Origin: Whitmania pigra
Taxonomy: Eukaryota > Annelida > Clitellata > Hirudinida > Haemopidae
Direction of reading: 5' to 3'
DNA length: 64,000 nt
Assembly: GCA_021613335.1 (NCBI GenBank)
Contig: JAJTWR010000159.1
Coordinates: 3,692,001 to 3,756,000, forward strand
Made by a program: the position numbers and the translations under genes. Under the pieces are notes generated by a model. It saw only the letters and a list, made by a program, of their open reading frames with translations, did not search any database and was not told the DNA's origin. This document shows, piece after piece, positions 36,938 to 49,047 of the stretch. Position 1 is the first letter of the stretch; every line of letters begins with the position of its first letter.

Positions 36938-39250
36938 CAACACATAGTCTAAAATACTGCTTCTTCTAAAAACAATAAAAAAAACAAAACAATGTAAAAC
37001 TTAAAACGAAGCTATTTGAGCAACACTTGAAGAAATATTTGAAATATTTTACCTGGTAAGACGTATCGACTGAATTCATGTCATTTTAAATTATTCAATT
37101 ATTTTGAAAATAAATTCAAAAGAAAGCATTATTCTCCAACACGAGTAAATCCTATGAGTAACATCTTCAGTACATCGTCGTTGGTCAGCTGAGCGTAAGA
37201 TTAGATAGCGGTTTTGCCTCTGTTTTCATGTTTATATTTTTTCTTTGTTCATGTTAATGACGATAATTATTTATTTATGATTATTTACGTATGCTAATGA
37301 CAATGATTATCCGCCTGCGTAATTACTTCTAAAAGCAATTATCATTTCCAGTCTTTCACTGTATTGTATTTCACGTTCATGAGCATTTTTTATTTCGATG
37401 ATTGCATCCGAATTAATATTCTTAGCTAATTTATGTCATCGTTATTAAATCGTTACTATTTAAGAAGTATCACTAGCTATGAAGACGGTTACAAAACCAA
37501 CTGATGCTTCAATTGTTGCTAACAATTGAGATTCAATAACTCTTGCACTTTATCGGACAACAACAGAAACTCACGACGATGGTAGTAATGCTTGTTATGG
37601 TGGTTATTGGTCTGTGATATTGATACGATGATGATGATGATGATGAAGTTAAACATGGCAGCAACAACGAGCGATGATAATGATGATGAGGATGCGATGG
37701 TGTTTGCCAAATGCTTCTTAAGACAAGCTCGAGAATTTACAGAGAAAGTTCTCGAAATTCTAAGAAAAACAAAAATAACAAAAGGCTCGAATGATTCGCT
37801 TTCTTGAGTGTTCCCATAGCAACGATCATTGTCAGGAACTACTTCACGGGATCTTTTCCAGCTCGTTATTCCTTGCAAACAAGGTGACTCTCCGCTGCGC
37901 ATGGTTGCACAACATTCTCAAAATCCAAGCCCCGGCTTCGATGTTTCATTGTGTCTCTGGGTTTGATGGATTGTAGCGAATCCTGGCGTCAGATCCGTCA
38001 TGCTCCGCAGGATTTCTTTTTGACGTTCTAAGAAATTGGCTTGCACGAAGTTATTATCCATCTTCTCGTCTAAATTAGATTTTGACTTGATGTTATCAAG
38101 ATTATCATCGACCTTGGTAAGAAACGTCTAGCGTCGCTGGCTCCAATCTCTCCAATTATCGTCCACCAAGTCGAGCTGTGCCACCTGCTAAAAGTCATTT
38201 GATCATCGTTGTGATCCTGGTCAATGAGTAAAAATGGCACTGTTTTTCAACATTTGAGTCTCTCAAGTTCCTCACAAAAAACGACCTTGTCAGATTATCT
38301 TATTATATTATCATCTGAACGAGGTTATCGAACCTTCAAATAGCTCACCAATTTCAGCATTTTTAAATTTTTTATCGTTCAAAACACCACATCTCTTTGT
38401 TTACTCAGACATCAGATCTTCTTGCAATCAGTCGCATTTTACTTCGGTCATTTCCAGATGTTACTGCTTCCATTTGGTCTAATCTTATCTAGCCCTTATT
38501 TTTCATCTCCATTGACAAACCAAGAAATTTGAAATATGCTTCGATAAAAACTGATGTATATTTTACAAATGTGAGTATGATCATGAATATCAAAGATTTC
38601 AGAAAAATGATGGAATGGGTATTTCTCGTGCATCCTCCGTAACGTTTTACATCTTTCATTAGTTTACAAACATGGTCCGCTTTTTTTTCTATTCGTTCCA
38701 TTTATTTCCAATTCTTGTCGCAGGCGACATTTTCATAGCAATCAGCAAAAACAGTGATGGATTCCTAGATTGGAATCAACTTCCAAATGACTGATTGATA
38801 GATGGCAGGAAAGAAAAAGGTGAATGATCGAGCAACGTGACCTCCTTCATTCTTCAAAACTTGTCCTGGAAATGGTAGAAGATGCCCTTCATTGGAGTTC
38901 ACTCAAATAACTAAATCACAAAATCACTAAATCACTCCCATCAAAGACATTCGGCAAATAAGACCGAAATTATTCCTCCCACGCAACTCATCAGCAACTC
39001 AAAATGACTCCCAAGATGAAGACTCCATTTTTCAGTCAGAGTTAACTTTTCCGCTGAGAAAAACTTAATTTTTTTCTTAGTGACACAACACAATAAAGTA
39101 AAACTATCTTATAAAAATATCTAATATAAAAATATATATAAAAATATCTTGTCGCGAAAATTGTGAGGCGAATATTTAAATCAATGGCATATTACACCTT
39201 TAATTCTACTTTATAAAGTCATTATTTCTACTTTTACATCTTTATTTAAA
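36938..39250. other. Intergenic, nothing recognised
   Basis: No supported gene. A short GAT-rich run at 37,630-37,700 makes overlapping frames on both strands (37,519-37,902) that I regard as chance. A minus-strand 70-codon frame at 38,489-38,701 has no recognisable domain. Confidence 0.45.
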
Positions 39251-39338
39251 TTCTTGATAAGCAATAATTTAAATTATAAATTCTTGATGAAGCAATAATT
39301 TAAATATAAAATCTTGATGAAGCAATAATTTAAATATC
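39251..39338. repeat. Three tandem copies of a 30-bp unit
   Basis: Units begin at 39,251, 39,281 and 39,311, each close to TTCTTGATGAAGCAATAATT plus AAATTATAAA. The period is exactly 30 bp, so the minus-strand frame contains a 10-residue repeat (LNYCFIKILY). It lies in a noncoding setting. Confidence 0.85.
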
Positions 39339-39644
39339 TATTTAAATTACATTTAACTAAATTTATCTTCATGTTATTATGTTTCCTGCACATGCAGTTA
39401 ATGAGATAATCAATCACAATAATTTCCGTAATAACTCCGATATTACAGCAGACGATGAAGGGAAGCGTGCTAATCAAAAACATGTGGACACAACTCTGAA
39501 TAAGAAAACCTTGCAACTATGCCCATTTAAAAAAACTAAATGCTAAATAGCGATCATAAACAAAAGCAAATCATGGACACTTGTTGGTCATATCGGATCA
39601 GATTATCGATTTTATGTCCAGAGTCGTAGCGGTGGACTGATTGG

Positions 39645-39834
39645 CAAGGACGTAATTTCAGCTTTTTCCAAGGGGGGGTGAGCGGACAAACCCTCGCACA
39701 CCCTGAGAAAACGACTTTATTTTGCTTCAAGCCAAAATTCAGAGGGTGGGGGCAAACCCGCTTAAAATATGAAATGACCTTCTTTTGCGTCTAGCCTAAA
39801 CTCAGGCCTCTTCTCTCGACAAATTAAGTCCCTG
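39645..39834 (+). mobile_element. ~190-bp hAT-type MITE, third copy
   Basis: It opens CAAGGACGTAATTTCAGC and closes CAAATTAAGTCCCTG; the inverted tips match (GGGACTTAATTT against GGACGTAATTT). The interior matches the 33.4-kb copy along its length (TTTTTCCAAGGG, CCCTCGCACA, AAAATATGAAATGACCTT, TTTTGCGTCTAGCCTAAA). The flanks (CTGATTGG and TCTAAGAG) do not match, so the TSD has decayed or recombined. Confidence 0.8.
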
Positions 39835-39886
39835 TCTAAGAGATTGACCTCGGATTTTTGCTTATTTGCGTGTTTACTGTGCAGAT

Positions 39887-40058
39887 GTCGAAACGTAAAG
39901 CTACTGATAAAACTGGAATAAATATTACTGGGAAAAAAAATATGCAACTTGAGATTTAAACCAGAATGGTTGCAAAAGTTGAGTTAGTAGAAACTGAAAT
40001 ACCGACTTCGTCCAGAAAACAGCTTCAACTGGACGACATCTTCATTCGTCGTTAAAGT
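39887..40058 (+). pseudogene. Possible decayed N-terminus of a hAT/ZMYM1-like ORF
   Basis: ATG at 39,887 reads MSKRKATDKTGINITGKKN, then meets a stop (about 39,957), and the same frame continues with MVAKVELVETEIPTSSRKQ up to another stop. The MSKRK-type opening is common in DUF4371/ZMYM1-like elements, but no domain confirms it. It lies 50 bp beyond a MITE copy. Confidence 0.25.
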
Positions 40059-43000
40059 ACGTCGGTGACTCAAGCAGCAGTCGGCAGCGGTACAGGAGGG
40101 TCTGATTGTTAGCAAAAGTTGAGTCTTGCAGACATAGAAATTATATAAACGACATATTTTCAAAGGGGAGATGTTAACCTTTCTGAATATTATAAAATTA
40201 TATAATTTACTATTGCTTTCAATATGTCATAAACTAAATTTATTTAATACGGAAATTTTATGTGGCATATATTATCTTATAATGCTAATAAATATCTTCA
40301 AAATGAATATGACTGATTTACATGTATCAAAGATGAGATATCGTGACTCTAAGTTTCACAAACAATCGATTCGGTGCAGTGACTCAAGTTCTAAAACATG
40401 GCATTCTTACGATATCTAGGTATTAATGTAGTGCTGATATTTATCTTAATGTGACTATAAAATGACTATAAATTGACATTGATCTCGACAAAGTGTACTC
40501 GGAATGGTAGCTAAAGAAAGATATGAAAAATGTTAACTTTCAGTGACTAACTACTTTTTTTTATATTTATTTCAGATATGTAACACTTTTAATTAAATGG
40601 GTACATTTAATAAAAAAAAAACTATAAACTCAAATAACACTGATTTCGTTGTTGACATATGCTAAAAAAATTCGTGTGCTCAGGAATGAAAATATTGCGG
40701 GCAGACACTTATACCTTTCCGTGCACCCTGCAAAAAAATTAGAGGGAACATTGCTAACAAGTTTTATGACTTTGAAATTTGAATCAAGAGAGGTTGATCT
40801 ACCTTGAATTTATTGATAAATCTTAGTTTAACCACATTAGTAGTCGTATTAATAATTGAATACTTATACTTAATACATTGCATTACATTAGTGATTTGTG
40901 TTAATTGATTGAGACCGAAAGTATAAAAAAAAGGCTAAAGATTTGCCATAAAAAATAAAGTAGAATTCCTATGTTTTAATCTAGAAATGCTTGCTCGTAG
41001 TAGTGGAATGTAATATTTTATTGGAAGCAACTTCGTCCAAGATGGACGAGAAACGGAGTTTGGCACAATTTTGTTTTGGAATTTTTAGATTCATGATAAA
41101 TAAGCTCGCGGATTTTGAATTATTTTCTCAATGCCTTGATCTATTTAAATCAAATTTTGCGTGTTTTTTAGGCAATGTAATGTAAAAAATATCAATCGTT
41201 TCTAAATTAATTGCATTTTTTACGTAATTACTGAAAAATAATTCTACACAATCTGAACAATGTTTGCCATTTGTTAGAGATGTAGTAGAGTTTTGCTGAT
41301 TCAGACTGTTTTAAAAATCAAACCATATCATTCAACAAGATTATCAATTAAGCAAAGAATTATAATTACCAGTCAAGATCACCATATCGGCGTTTATATT
41401 ACAACAACAAACATTTTAAAATAAAACTGAGTCCAAAGTGGAATAAAATTACGAAAGTAAAATTTAAAATAAAAATACATCGTGAATTTTATCGAAAATT
41501 AAATTTTATAGTACTAAATGACATTCATGAAACAAACAATTAAAGAAATTCAGAAATGTACAACCTCTACAAAAACTACTGGAAGTCATTTTGTTTAATT
41601 TTTTGGTCAAATCTTGGCTTGTTTTTATACATCATTACCATGAGGCTCTAACAGGAAATTAATTTGATACCAGCGAGCAATATATTTTACAGAAGATTAA
41701 ATGAACAACTAAATCCTCAAGAAGGATGCGACGATAGAGTATTAATACTTTATGAGGTCGATGTTATTGAGATTAATTTAACTTTATTTCAATGATTTGT
41801 ATTAATAATGTTATTAATGATTTCAATGATAATATTAAGTTCATGAGACGAGTGGTTCGTTAAGCAAGCCATACATCATACATCTCCGTTAATCGTTCAG
41901 TCTCAGAACTTTCCTTGTTAATTCAGTTGCGCAAGCATTTAAGCCCAGCAGAAATAATTATAAATAAAATTAATTATCCAATCCTATCCTTTCCAGCCCA
42001 TTCGTGTGCCGCGTTATTTTATTATTCATAACGTTATGATATTTTGTACATCATATTACTATAATATTTAGTGATGGTGTACATGAAATGGATAAAAATT
42101 AAAACACAAGTTTTTCTCAACAATTTGTGAGTGCTTTTTAATCAAATGGATAATTTCTTCATTATTCTCAATTATGTTTTATTGACAATGGCAGGTAATC
42201 ACGTTACCAACCCAAGAAACTGATCCAAATGAATATTAATGCCTCCAAGTCACAAAGACCAGTACATCATGTAATGACCATCGGATGTCATGTTTTCAAC
42301 AGCTGTAGAAGAAAAATGAACTACGACGAAGGCTTGGCAATAACGGCATAGTTTAGGAAATGATTCTTTGTTTAGATCACGAAGCAATTTCGTCTTTTAT
42401 TTATTTATTCATAGTGCATTTCTTCTTTATGCTGCATTTTCTGCAACGATAATAGGCATAAAGTTGCATCATAAAAATAAATACTGCTCTAGAAAATCAG
42501 GAGCGTAAATGTTTTTTGTGAAAACCATAGGAATTTATCACAAATGAAAACTAATTGATGGCCTGTTTTTTTTATAAGGATTTAATTTGCGAAGAATTTC
42601 TTTTTGACTCTATAAAATGAATTGATTCAGTGAAGCATTAAAAGCAAATAAATGGCCATTGTTCGAGAACATTCTGAGAAGTTCAGTAACGTTTCATAGT
42701 TGTTTCATTATCTGCTAACGTCCCCACAAGAAGGAGATGACAAGAGATCCTCCCACGAGGCAAAGTGATGTTTATTCCCATTCTAAGAAGTTCTCTAGAC
42801 ATCGCATACAATTGTTTCTTCGACAATGAATTAATTAAGATCAATTACAAATTAATTACGAGTGAAGAATCACCTAATGACGATAAATAAGTAATTTGTT
42901 TGCGCACCATTTGTGACAAAAGTATTTCTACAGTCGCTGATTTACGACATCTTGCAACATTGTCGGCGATTGTATGTAGAAGATTAAAAATACTTTAAAA

Positions 43001-43160
43001 TACTAACCTAACAATTAGTTAATGGTTTCCACTACTAGTGTTGAAACTGAAATAAATGTCTGCTACGTGTTGAAAAAATCTACTACGACTTGTGAATGTT
43101 TGATCGACGGGCTGCTCTGAATGACATGTCAAGGTTCGTGATAATGATCCATGCTCCTTA
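40059..43160. other. Intergenic, nothing recognised
   Basis: Very AT-rich, with only short random frames (40,171-40,419; 40,991-41,185). No repeat family was recognised. The right part is the 3' flank of the minus-strand GPCR gene. Confidence 0.45.
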
Positions 43161-44685
43161 TCAGCGTTTGCGTCCACAAAAAATAACTTTCAGACCGTTG
43201 CGAAATTTCTGATTCATAAAGGAGTAGATGAACGGATTGGCCACATTGTTAGCAAAGTACATGTAGTGAACCAGTGCATTGTAGGCCAGGTAGTTGAGAC
43301 TGCACAAGAACGCGGGTAGGTAGGTTACTATGAAGACCACAGTCACTACGAACAGCATGAGGGCAGTTTTTAAGTTGGCCACGAGCTGTCCATCTTTGAT
43401 AATTGATTTTCTTCGCTTAATTTGCTTCTTTTCGACAACTCCTTCCGTTGACATCCGCGACTTTTCCCCTGGCGTCGATTGGATGTTCTTCCCCTCGTCG
43501 GCCAAATTCTCAATGTGAATGGTTTTTAAGCAGATTTGATGGTTGATCATTTCTCCCGAGTGTTTCCCGGCAATCGGAGATTTGATGGCTTCGCTTTTTT
43601 CCGGAATGGCCTTCGACATGTTCCCGACAATGTTTTGCATGTTTTTCTTTTTCTGGCCTCTGAGTTGACGTCTTTTGCAGACCGAAAGGAAAAGCATCAC
43701 GTACAAGATGGCCACTGTAACGAAGCAGACGACATAAAGACTGATGTAAACCTTTTGAAAGTTCATGATGAAATCTTCTGTTAGGAGAATGAAATTGACC
43801 GTGCATTGTCCAAAGTCCAGCAACTGGCTGTCGTTTAAGTTAATGCTTACTTGAACATAATTCAAAATCACATCGCACGAGTTGTTGCCAAATGAATTAG
43901 TTGGAAGCGTCATCATCGATTCCAAACGTCCTTCAAACTGACTTGCATTTTTGCCGAAATCTTGTTGCCTTGAAATATTTGACATAAAAACATCGGAATG
44001 AAAATGATTTTCAAAAAGTTGCTCCTGAACATTGCTTCCCAGTTGCAACGAATCATCGAATTGAGGTATCACTCTTATTCGGACCCCATACATCAGAGAA
44101 ACTATTACGCCAATGCAGGTCGCGAAACAAGCCAGTACAGTGACGCTGACCTGTAAGTTCAACTACCATTGGTTACCGAGAAGATAGGAGTTTTATAAAT
44201 TTCAATCATTTACTGACCTTGCTCACTAGAGAGGCGTGACGGCCCATCTGCGATAACGGATGGCAGATTGCGAAATAGCGATCGAAAGCTATGGCAACCA
44301 TGATAAGAGCCGAGAACGGAATGTTGGAAGTGATGAGGAATTGATAAAACTTACAGACTATATCACTCGAGAGCCTGAAGCGTGCATTTTCCATGTAAAT
44401 CGTGAATGGGATGATGAACAAACAGGTCGAAAGGTCGACAACTGATAAAACGAGGATGTAGAAAGTTGAAACCAACTTTTCCTGCTTGGATTTGAAAACC
44501 AGGATGACCAATGTGTTTCCGACAGAACCGATCACGGAAAGTAGCGAAAGCATTGTGGTCAAGGCAATCATTTGCGCTTTGGTTGGCTCGCTGTACGGGA
44601 TGAGATAAGTTACGTTTGGCTTCGGTTGGCAGTCTTCTTTTATTGCCCGCTCTCTGATGTACGAGTTTATAGCCGCCTGCTCCAT
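43161..44685 (-). CDS. Class A (rhodopsin-like) G-protein-coupled receptor, orphan
   Basis: Plasma-membrane receptor; the ligand cannot be assigned. Two coding exons, 44218-44685 and 43161-44150, join in phase 0 (donor AAG/GTCAGT, acceptor TTACAG) inside TM4 to give 485 residues. Visible features are an N-glycosylation site NVT near residue 25; TM1 IGSVGNTLVILVF; TM2 LVLSVVDLSTCLFIIP with its conserved Asp; the TM3 cysteine in SSDIVCKFYQF; DRY at 135-137 (FDRYFAICHP); a long extracellular loop 2 with Cys; TM5; a long basic ICL3; TM6 FVVTVVFIVTYLPAFLC, without the usual CWxP; and TM7 NPFIY at 461-465 followed by SFMNQKFRNG and a C-tail Cys. This looks like a lophotrochozoan peptide/amine-type receptor (inference). 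An acceptor 5' of the ATG implies a separate 5' UTR exon. Confidence 0.92.
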
Positions 44686-44834
44686 TGCTGAGATCCTTAG
44701 AAGCAAAACCTGCGTTAAATGTAGCTCTCAGAAGAAATGAGATGTAAACGTTTTGTTTGGCGCGGCATTTTCTGATATTTATGAAAATGTAATTCAAAGA
44801 ATACAATACTTCTTCGATGATGGAGATTCTATAG

Positions 44835-44905
44835 GGCGTGCAGGTTAGCCGAATGGGCTAGGTGCCTGACGCTATGCATATGGCGCTATATATGAAGTTA
44901 CAATG
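44835..44905 (+). mobile_element. tRNA-derived SINE, copy 3, internally deleted
   Basis: Reads GCAGGTTAGCCGAATGGGCT (A-box region), then jumps directly to the tail GACGCTATGCATATGGCGCT with TATATATGAAGTTACAA. The B box and middle are missing. It lies about 150 bp upstream of the GPCR start codon, possibly in that gene's 5' region. Confidence 0.75.
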
Positions 44906-46194
44906 TTAACAAGCAACTATTAGAAAATATTATTCTCAAATCTCCTCAAGAAGATGAAAGCGAAAACTAGGCGGTAAAAATGTCGTTATTTCAGCAAATT
45001 TGTCTGGCACAGATATTTTCAAATTTGCACAAACACAATTTCTAAGAAAAACAAATAAAATGTTACAAATGATGATGAAAACTGATAAAACTGACTCAGG
45101 AGGTCAATCCAGTTGATTCATGCCTGCTTTGATAAGCAAAATTCCACAGCGATGAGTTTGTCACCAGGCAATTTCAAAGTCCTAGAAACTTTTTTTCATT
45201 TTTTTTCTTAAAATGTCCTTGTTTATTATCATTAGAAACCACTTTCAAGCGACAGAGAAGCGAATGAATACTCTCGCTTAGAAATAAATCTTAAGACAAC
45301 AATTCCAAATGAGTGGGAATTCCATACAAAAGATCTCTAGAAACGTTAGGACAAAACATTTTGAGGTGAATCGATATTGTTGATTGTTAATGATACCCAC
45401 AAAGTGACTTGCTGTCGCCTATTCTTGTTTGAAAACGTTTGGAATCTTCATATTCAATAAAATATTTTAATAAAAAGATTTTGACTTTTAATATATTTCA
45501 ATTATTACATTTTTGTTAATTACTTAATAATAAATTAGCAAAATATTAACTGAACTCAAAACAAAAACCAATTTATGATCATAAATTTAAATGCGTACAA
45601 ACCATATACTTACATAAATTCAATTGAGTTTCTAAAACTATTTTAACATTTTCATTAGACTGAAATTACTCATTAATTAAAATTCCAAGGTACGACCAGA
45701 GTTATTTAGTTGAGCATCTGAGTATAAAACCCATGCGTTTACGAGTACCTAAGATATCCTTCCCTCGTCCTCAGATATTTGGATCCAATTACTGTTCAAT
45801 TAGGACCAAACATAACGAGGTAACACTGGCAATGTTGTTGTCACTTCGTGTCTAAAATAACATTTTTATCAAGAACGGGTTATTCTACAATTACAATATG
45901 ATCCTAAAATTACATTACTAAATTAAGATCGCTGAAACTTTAATAACAGCATGCCTAAAATGATTCCATAACTTGTTAATAAGAACATCTTAAATTAAAA
46001 TACTTTTTTTTTAAAAAGTGTCTTTGGATTTGTGTTTACGATGTGGATTCAATTTAAAAACATTGGAGAATTTCTATCCAACATTTTTTCCGGCATGCAT
46101 TAAGCAGCCAGTCAATGTGTAAAGAAATAAAACATTAAACACGTTTTGTTCTTAACCACTTGTAATATCCAACTAAAATTTTCGAGAAAGTATT
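44906..46194. other. Intergenic, nothing recognised
   Basis: GPCR upstream sequence followed by AT-rich spacer. No gene or repeat was recognised until the LINE fragment at 46,195. Confidence 0.45.
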
Positions 46195-46790
46195 TTGTTC
46201 ATTAGATCCCATGAATATTTCATCGACGGGCATGTCCTACAGCATGTCGACAAGATTAGAGATCTAGGGATTATAATGGATCCATACCTGAAGTTTGATT
46301 CATACATTGAAGCCATCACCAAAAGAGCCACTACAGTCTCCTGGATGATCCGAACCTCTTTTTCTTCTAAAGATCAAGATATTGTAAAGCTTGCCTTCTA
46401 CACATATGTGAGACCAGTACTTGAATATGACTCCCCAGTCTGGAGTCCATACCACAAATATTTAATTGACAAAATATAAAATGTTCAAAGGCGATTCACT
46501 AAGTCAATTCCATCCGTGGCATCTTATCTGTATATGGAGAAACTAAGGTTGCTCAAGCTTCCAACCTTGGAAAGGCGGCGACTTCAGGCTGATTTAACAT
46601 TTGGCTTCAAAATATTACATGGCTGGAACAAGAGGACATTGTCTCAAACTTAAGGAAAGTAATTATTCTATAGACAATGTTAAATTCTCCTTTTGCAATA
46701 GAATGTCGATGTCTTTTGTTTTTCTCGCAATTGTGTTAGTGGTCCAATTGGGCGCTTCAATTGTATCTAATAAATACAAATAAAGTAAAT
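46195..46790 (+). mobile_element. CR1/Jockey-like LINE fragment, reverse transcriptase C-terminal part
   Basis: The frame reads VDKIRDLGIIMDPYLKFDSY, then FYTYVRPVLEYDSPVWSPY, a stop, then NVQRRFTKSI and LRLLKLPTLERRRLQADL with FKILHG. These are the standard post-catalytic blocks of CR1/L2/Jockey non-LTR retrotransposons. The catalytic motif lies 5' of the fragment and is absent. An in-frame TAA (46,477-46,479) and later frame loss show it is dead. A FSFCNR motif near 46,690 matches the C-terminal block of the 60.6-kb copy. It ends in an A-rich stretch with AATAAA. Confidence 0.85.
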
Positions 46791-47148
46791 AAAATATTTT
46801 GTTGATATATCTTGTAGTGAAATAAAGCTTATCATAGTTAGCAGGTCATATATTTTGAGTATCAAAAGCATGATGTTTTGTATTTTAATATTTTGAGTTC
46901 CTTGAAGAATGATTTCGTATTTTAAAAAAAATTTTCAAGAGTGTTTTATTATTTGGTATTTCAAATACTCAATGGCCAGTATTTTGCCCATCCCTATATA
47001 TATGAACAACAACAAGCAATGTTTATTAAGTTAACAATATTGCGATACTTTTATTAATTCAAATTAAAACTGGTTTTAGAGGTATTTAGTAATATTTGAA
47101 ATATTTTGATGCAGCTTATTTACGCAAGTTAAGCCAGTAAACAATTGC
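46791..47148. other. Intergenic, nothing recognised
   Basis: AT-rich spacer between the LINE fragment and the minus-strand single-exon ORF. It would hold that gene's 3' UTR if the gene is real. Confidence 0.4.
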
Positions 47149-47589
47149 TTAGAGTTTTAACCACTCCTTAGTGACAATCTGCACAGCCCTGTATCCCCTA
47201 AGACCGGGACACTCTTCCCTCAGCTTGGGCAGGCGTTTTCTCAAAAAAATATCGAAATGATTTCGATTTAATTTTTCTTCCCTTGTCATCTCAGCTAGGC
47301 ATTTAGATTCTCCCATAGGTAGTAACCTGTTCAGATTTGGCTCTATAAAATCCTCTTCTGGTAATTTCTTTTTCTTGAGCGAAATCTTACCTTTTGTTAC
47401 TGGGAGTAGAAGTGAATTCTGTGGTTCGATCTCTTCGGTATTTTCATTTTGTAAGAAATTCATTCTATCATTAATCACTGCTTGCAACTTTTTTGATATT
47501 TGTACTTCCATCTCACTGGACTCATCGACAATGTCTTTCCTCTTCTTTGATTCTTTGTCTTTGAATGTTTCACGTGATTTTCTTGGCAT
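47149..47589 (-). CDS. Single-exon 146-aa hypothetical protein with HMG-box-like C-terminus
   Basis: Intact frame from ATG (47,589) to TAA, lysine/glutamate-rich and clearly more complex than neighbouring chance frames. The first ~35 residues are basic (MPRKSRETFKDKESKKRKD). A lysine cluster (ISLKKKKLPEEDF) sits mid-protein. The end reads NHFDIFLRKRLPKLREECPG then YRAVQIVTKEWLKL, resembling helices 1 and 2 of an HMG box (hydrophobic-x-x-F, R-x-x, P-x-h, W at the end of helix 2). The third helix is missing, so the domain is partial. It may be a small nuclear protein, a truncated retrocopy or a coding relic. I do not recognise the family. Confidence 0.55.
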   Translation of the reverse strand: MPRKSRETFKDKESKKRKDIVDESSEMEVQISKKLQAVINDRMNFLQNENTEEIEPQNSLLLPVTKGKISLKKKKLPEEDFIEPNLNRLLPMGESKCLAEMTREEKLNRNHFDIFLRKRLPKLREECPGLRGYRAVQIVTKEWLKL

Positions 47590-48439
47590 TTTAATGATTC
47601 TTTATTTGCGTACTTGAAGCTAGATATGAAAAAGCGAGCTTTGTTTAAAATCAATTCGAGAAACCGAGCTGTTTATTTGTTGACTAGCAGGAAGGTAGCT
47701 AGTTTCATTGACAAAAGATGTTGAATTTTATTTTGAAGGCTATTTTATGATTATTTATAAAATAAAAAAATAAAATGATTTTATAGAAATATTGATTAAA
47801 ATTCTATTACTATTTAATCATATTTAATAATATTCTCGCAACTTTTAATTATTAATAATTTAATTTTGAATTATTTAGTTACATCGGTAGCGAGGCTAGT
47901 TAACCGAATGAAATTATGGCGGATGTCGAGATTCTTCAATAATTTGATGAAAAATCTACATTTTTTGCACAAGTACTCCAAAATGAATAAATAATTTCTT
48001 AATAAAATTAAAGAATAAATAGCTTATTTAAATTGTAACAATTGCTACTAAAACCTCACTTAGCTAACCAATAATTCGTTACCAAGGTTTAAAAAAAAAT
48101 GTAGACACTTTTGCAGGAAATGCTTTAAAAGTTACTGAGTTTATTTGATCTGAGCCAATAAATATTATGGCTCCTTAGTTAATAACTCAATAATATGTTT
48201 TCTTTCACATTTTCAATGCTTTAGTGTAATAGTAATAACATAAAATGTAAACTTATATTTTAATTACATTATAGAATATTTTATCAAACTGGCTGAATTA
48301 ACATTAAAAGTCACGGATGATAAATTTTCTAGATTTTCCTTTTACGCGATTAGACACTTCCGTGGAGATCTGTGAAATCTACTAAAATAAACATGATGAT
48401 CGATGGCTGAAATAACGCCTACGAGATGAATAAAGGAGA
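47590..48439. other. Intergenic, upstream of the single-exon ORF
   Basis: AT-rich. It contains the presumed promoter side of the minus-strand 146-codon ORF. Nothing else was recognised. Confidence 0.4.
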
Positions 48440-48600
48440 ACAAATAAAATCATATCATAAATAGAAATCATGTCACGAATAAAAACAATATCATAAATAA
48501 AATACTTATCACAAACACACACAAAAAATCTTATCACAAACAGAATCCTATTGCAGATAAATGTCACAACACACACAAATAATGCTACATCACATTTCGA
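48440..48600. repeat. Degenerate tandem repeat, ~18-bp unit
   Basis: About eight diverged units of the type AAATCATATCATAAATAG, AAATCATGTCACGAATAA, AAACAATATCATAAATAA, then ATCACAAACA variants. The spacing is about 17-24 bp and drifts along the array. Confidence 0.6.
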
Positions 48601-49047
48601 TTAAAAAATAGTAAGAATAGAAGTTTTGTTTACTTGGTTGCGAACAAAATTAAGGCTTCTATTACCGCCACTTGCGGGAGCGCAATCCTTTTTAGCACGC
48701 AGTCCAGCCGACCCCGTTTATTCAATTTATGCAGCACAAATTTAAATATATTTACATGATTTTTTGGTAACAAGTAGCAAAGATATTAATAGTATTTAGT
48801 CCTATTTCTACTTCCATTTCTATTCTAATTTTTTAAACCTAAACTTTATGAAACTAAAAATTTATGAATTAGAGCCCACAATTGATTTGAATTTTACAAA
48901 ATAATTTGACAATAATCATAGTTTAAAGTTTAAAATTTTGCGAATTGAATGGTTTTCCGTTCGTTCTAAAATTTTATTTTGCATGTTATTAAAAAAGTTA
49001 CCATTTGAGGGGTCCCGTTGACAAATGTGACCGTCATAGGTCATACT
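48601..49047. other. Intergenic, nothing recognised
   Basis: AT-rich spacer ending at the left target duplication of the hAT element. No gene was seen. Confidence 0.45.

Noticed and set aside
36530..36943. 137-codon minus-strand frame of Ile/Leu/Tyr
   Set aside because: Translation of the TATAA microsatellite; not a protein.
37519..37902. Overlapping frames on both strands around a GAT repeat
   Set aside because: Open mainly because of simple sequence; no splice sites or domain.
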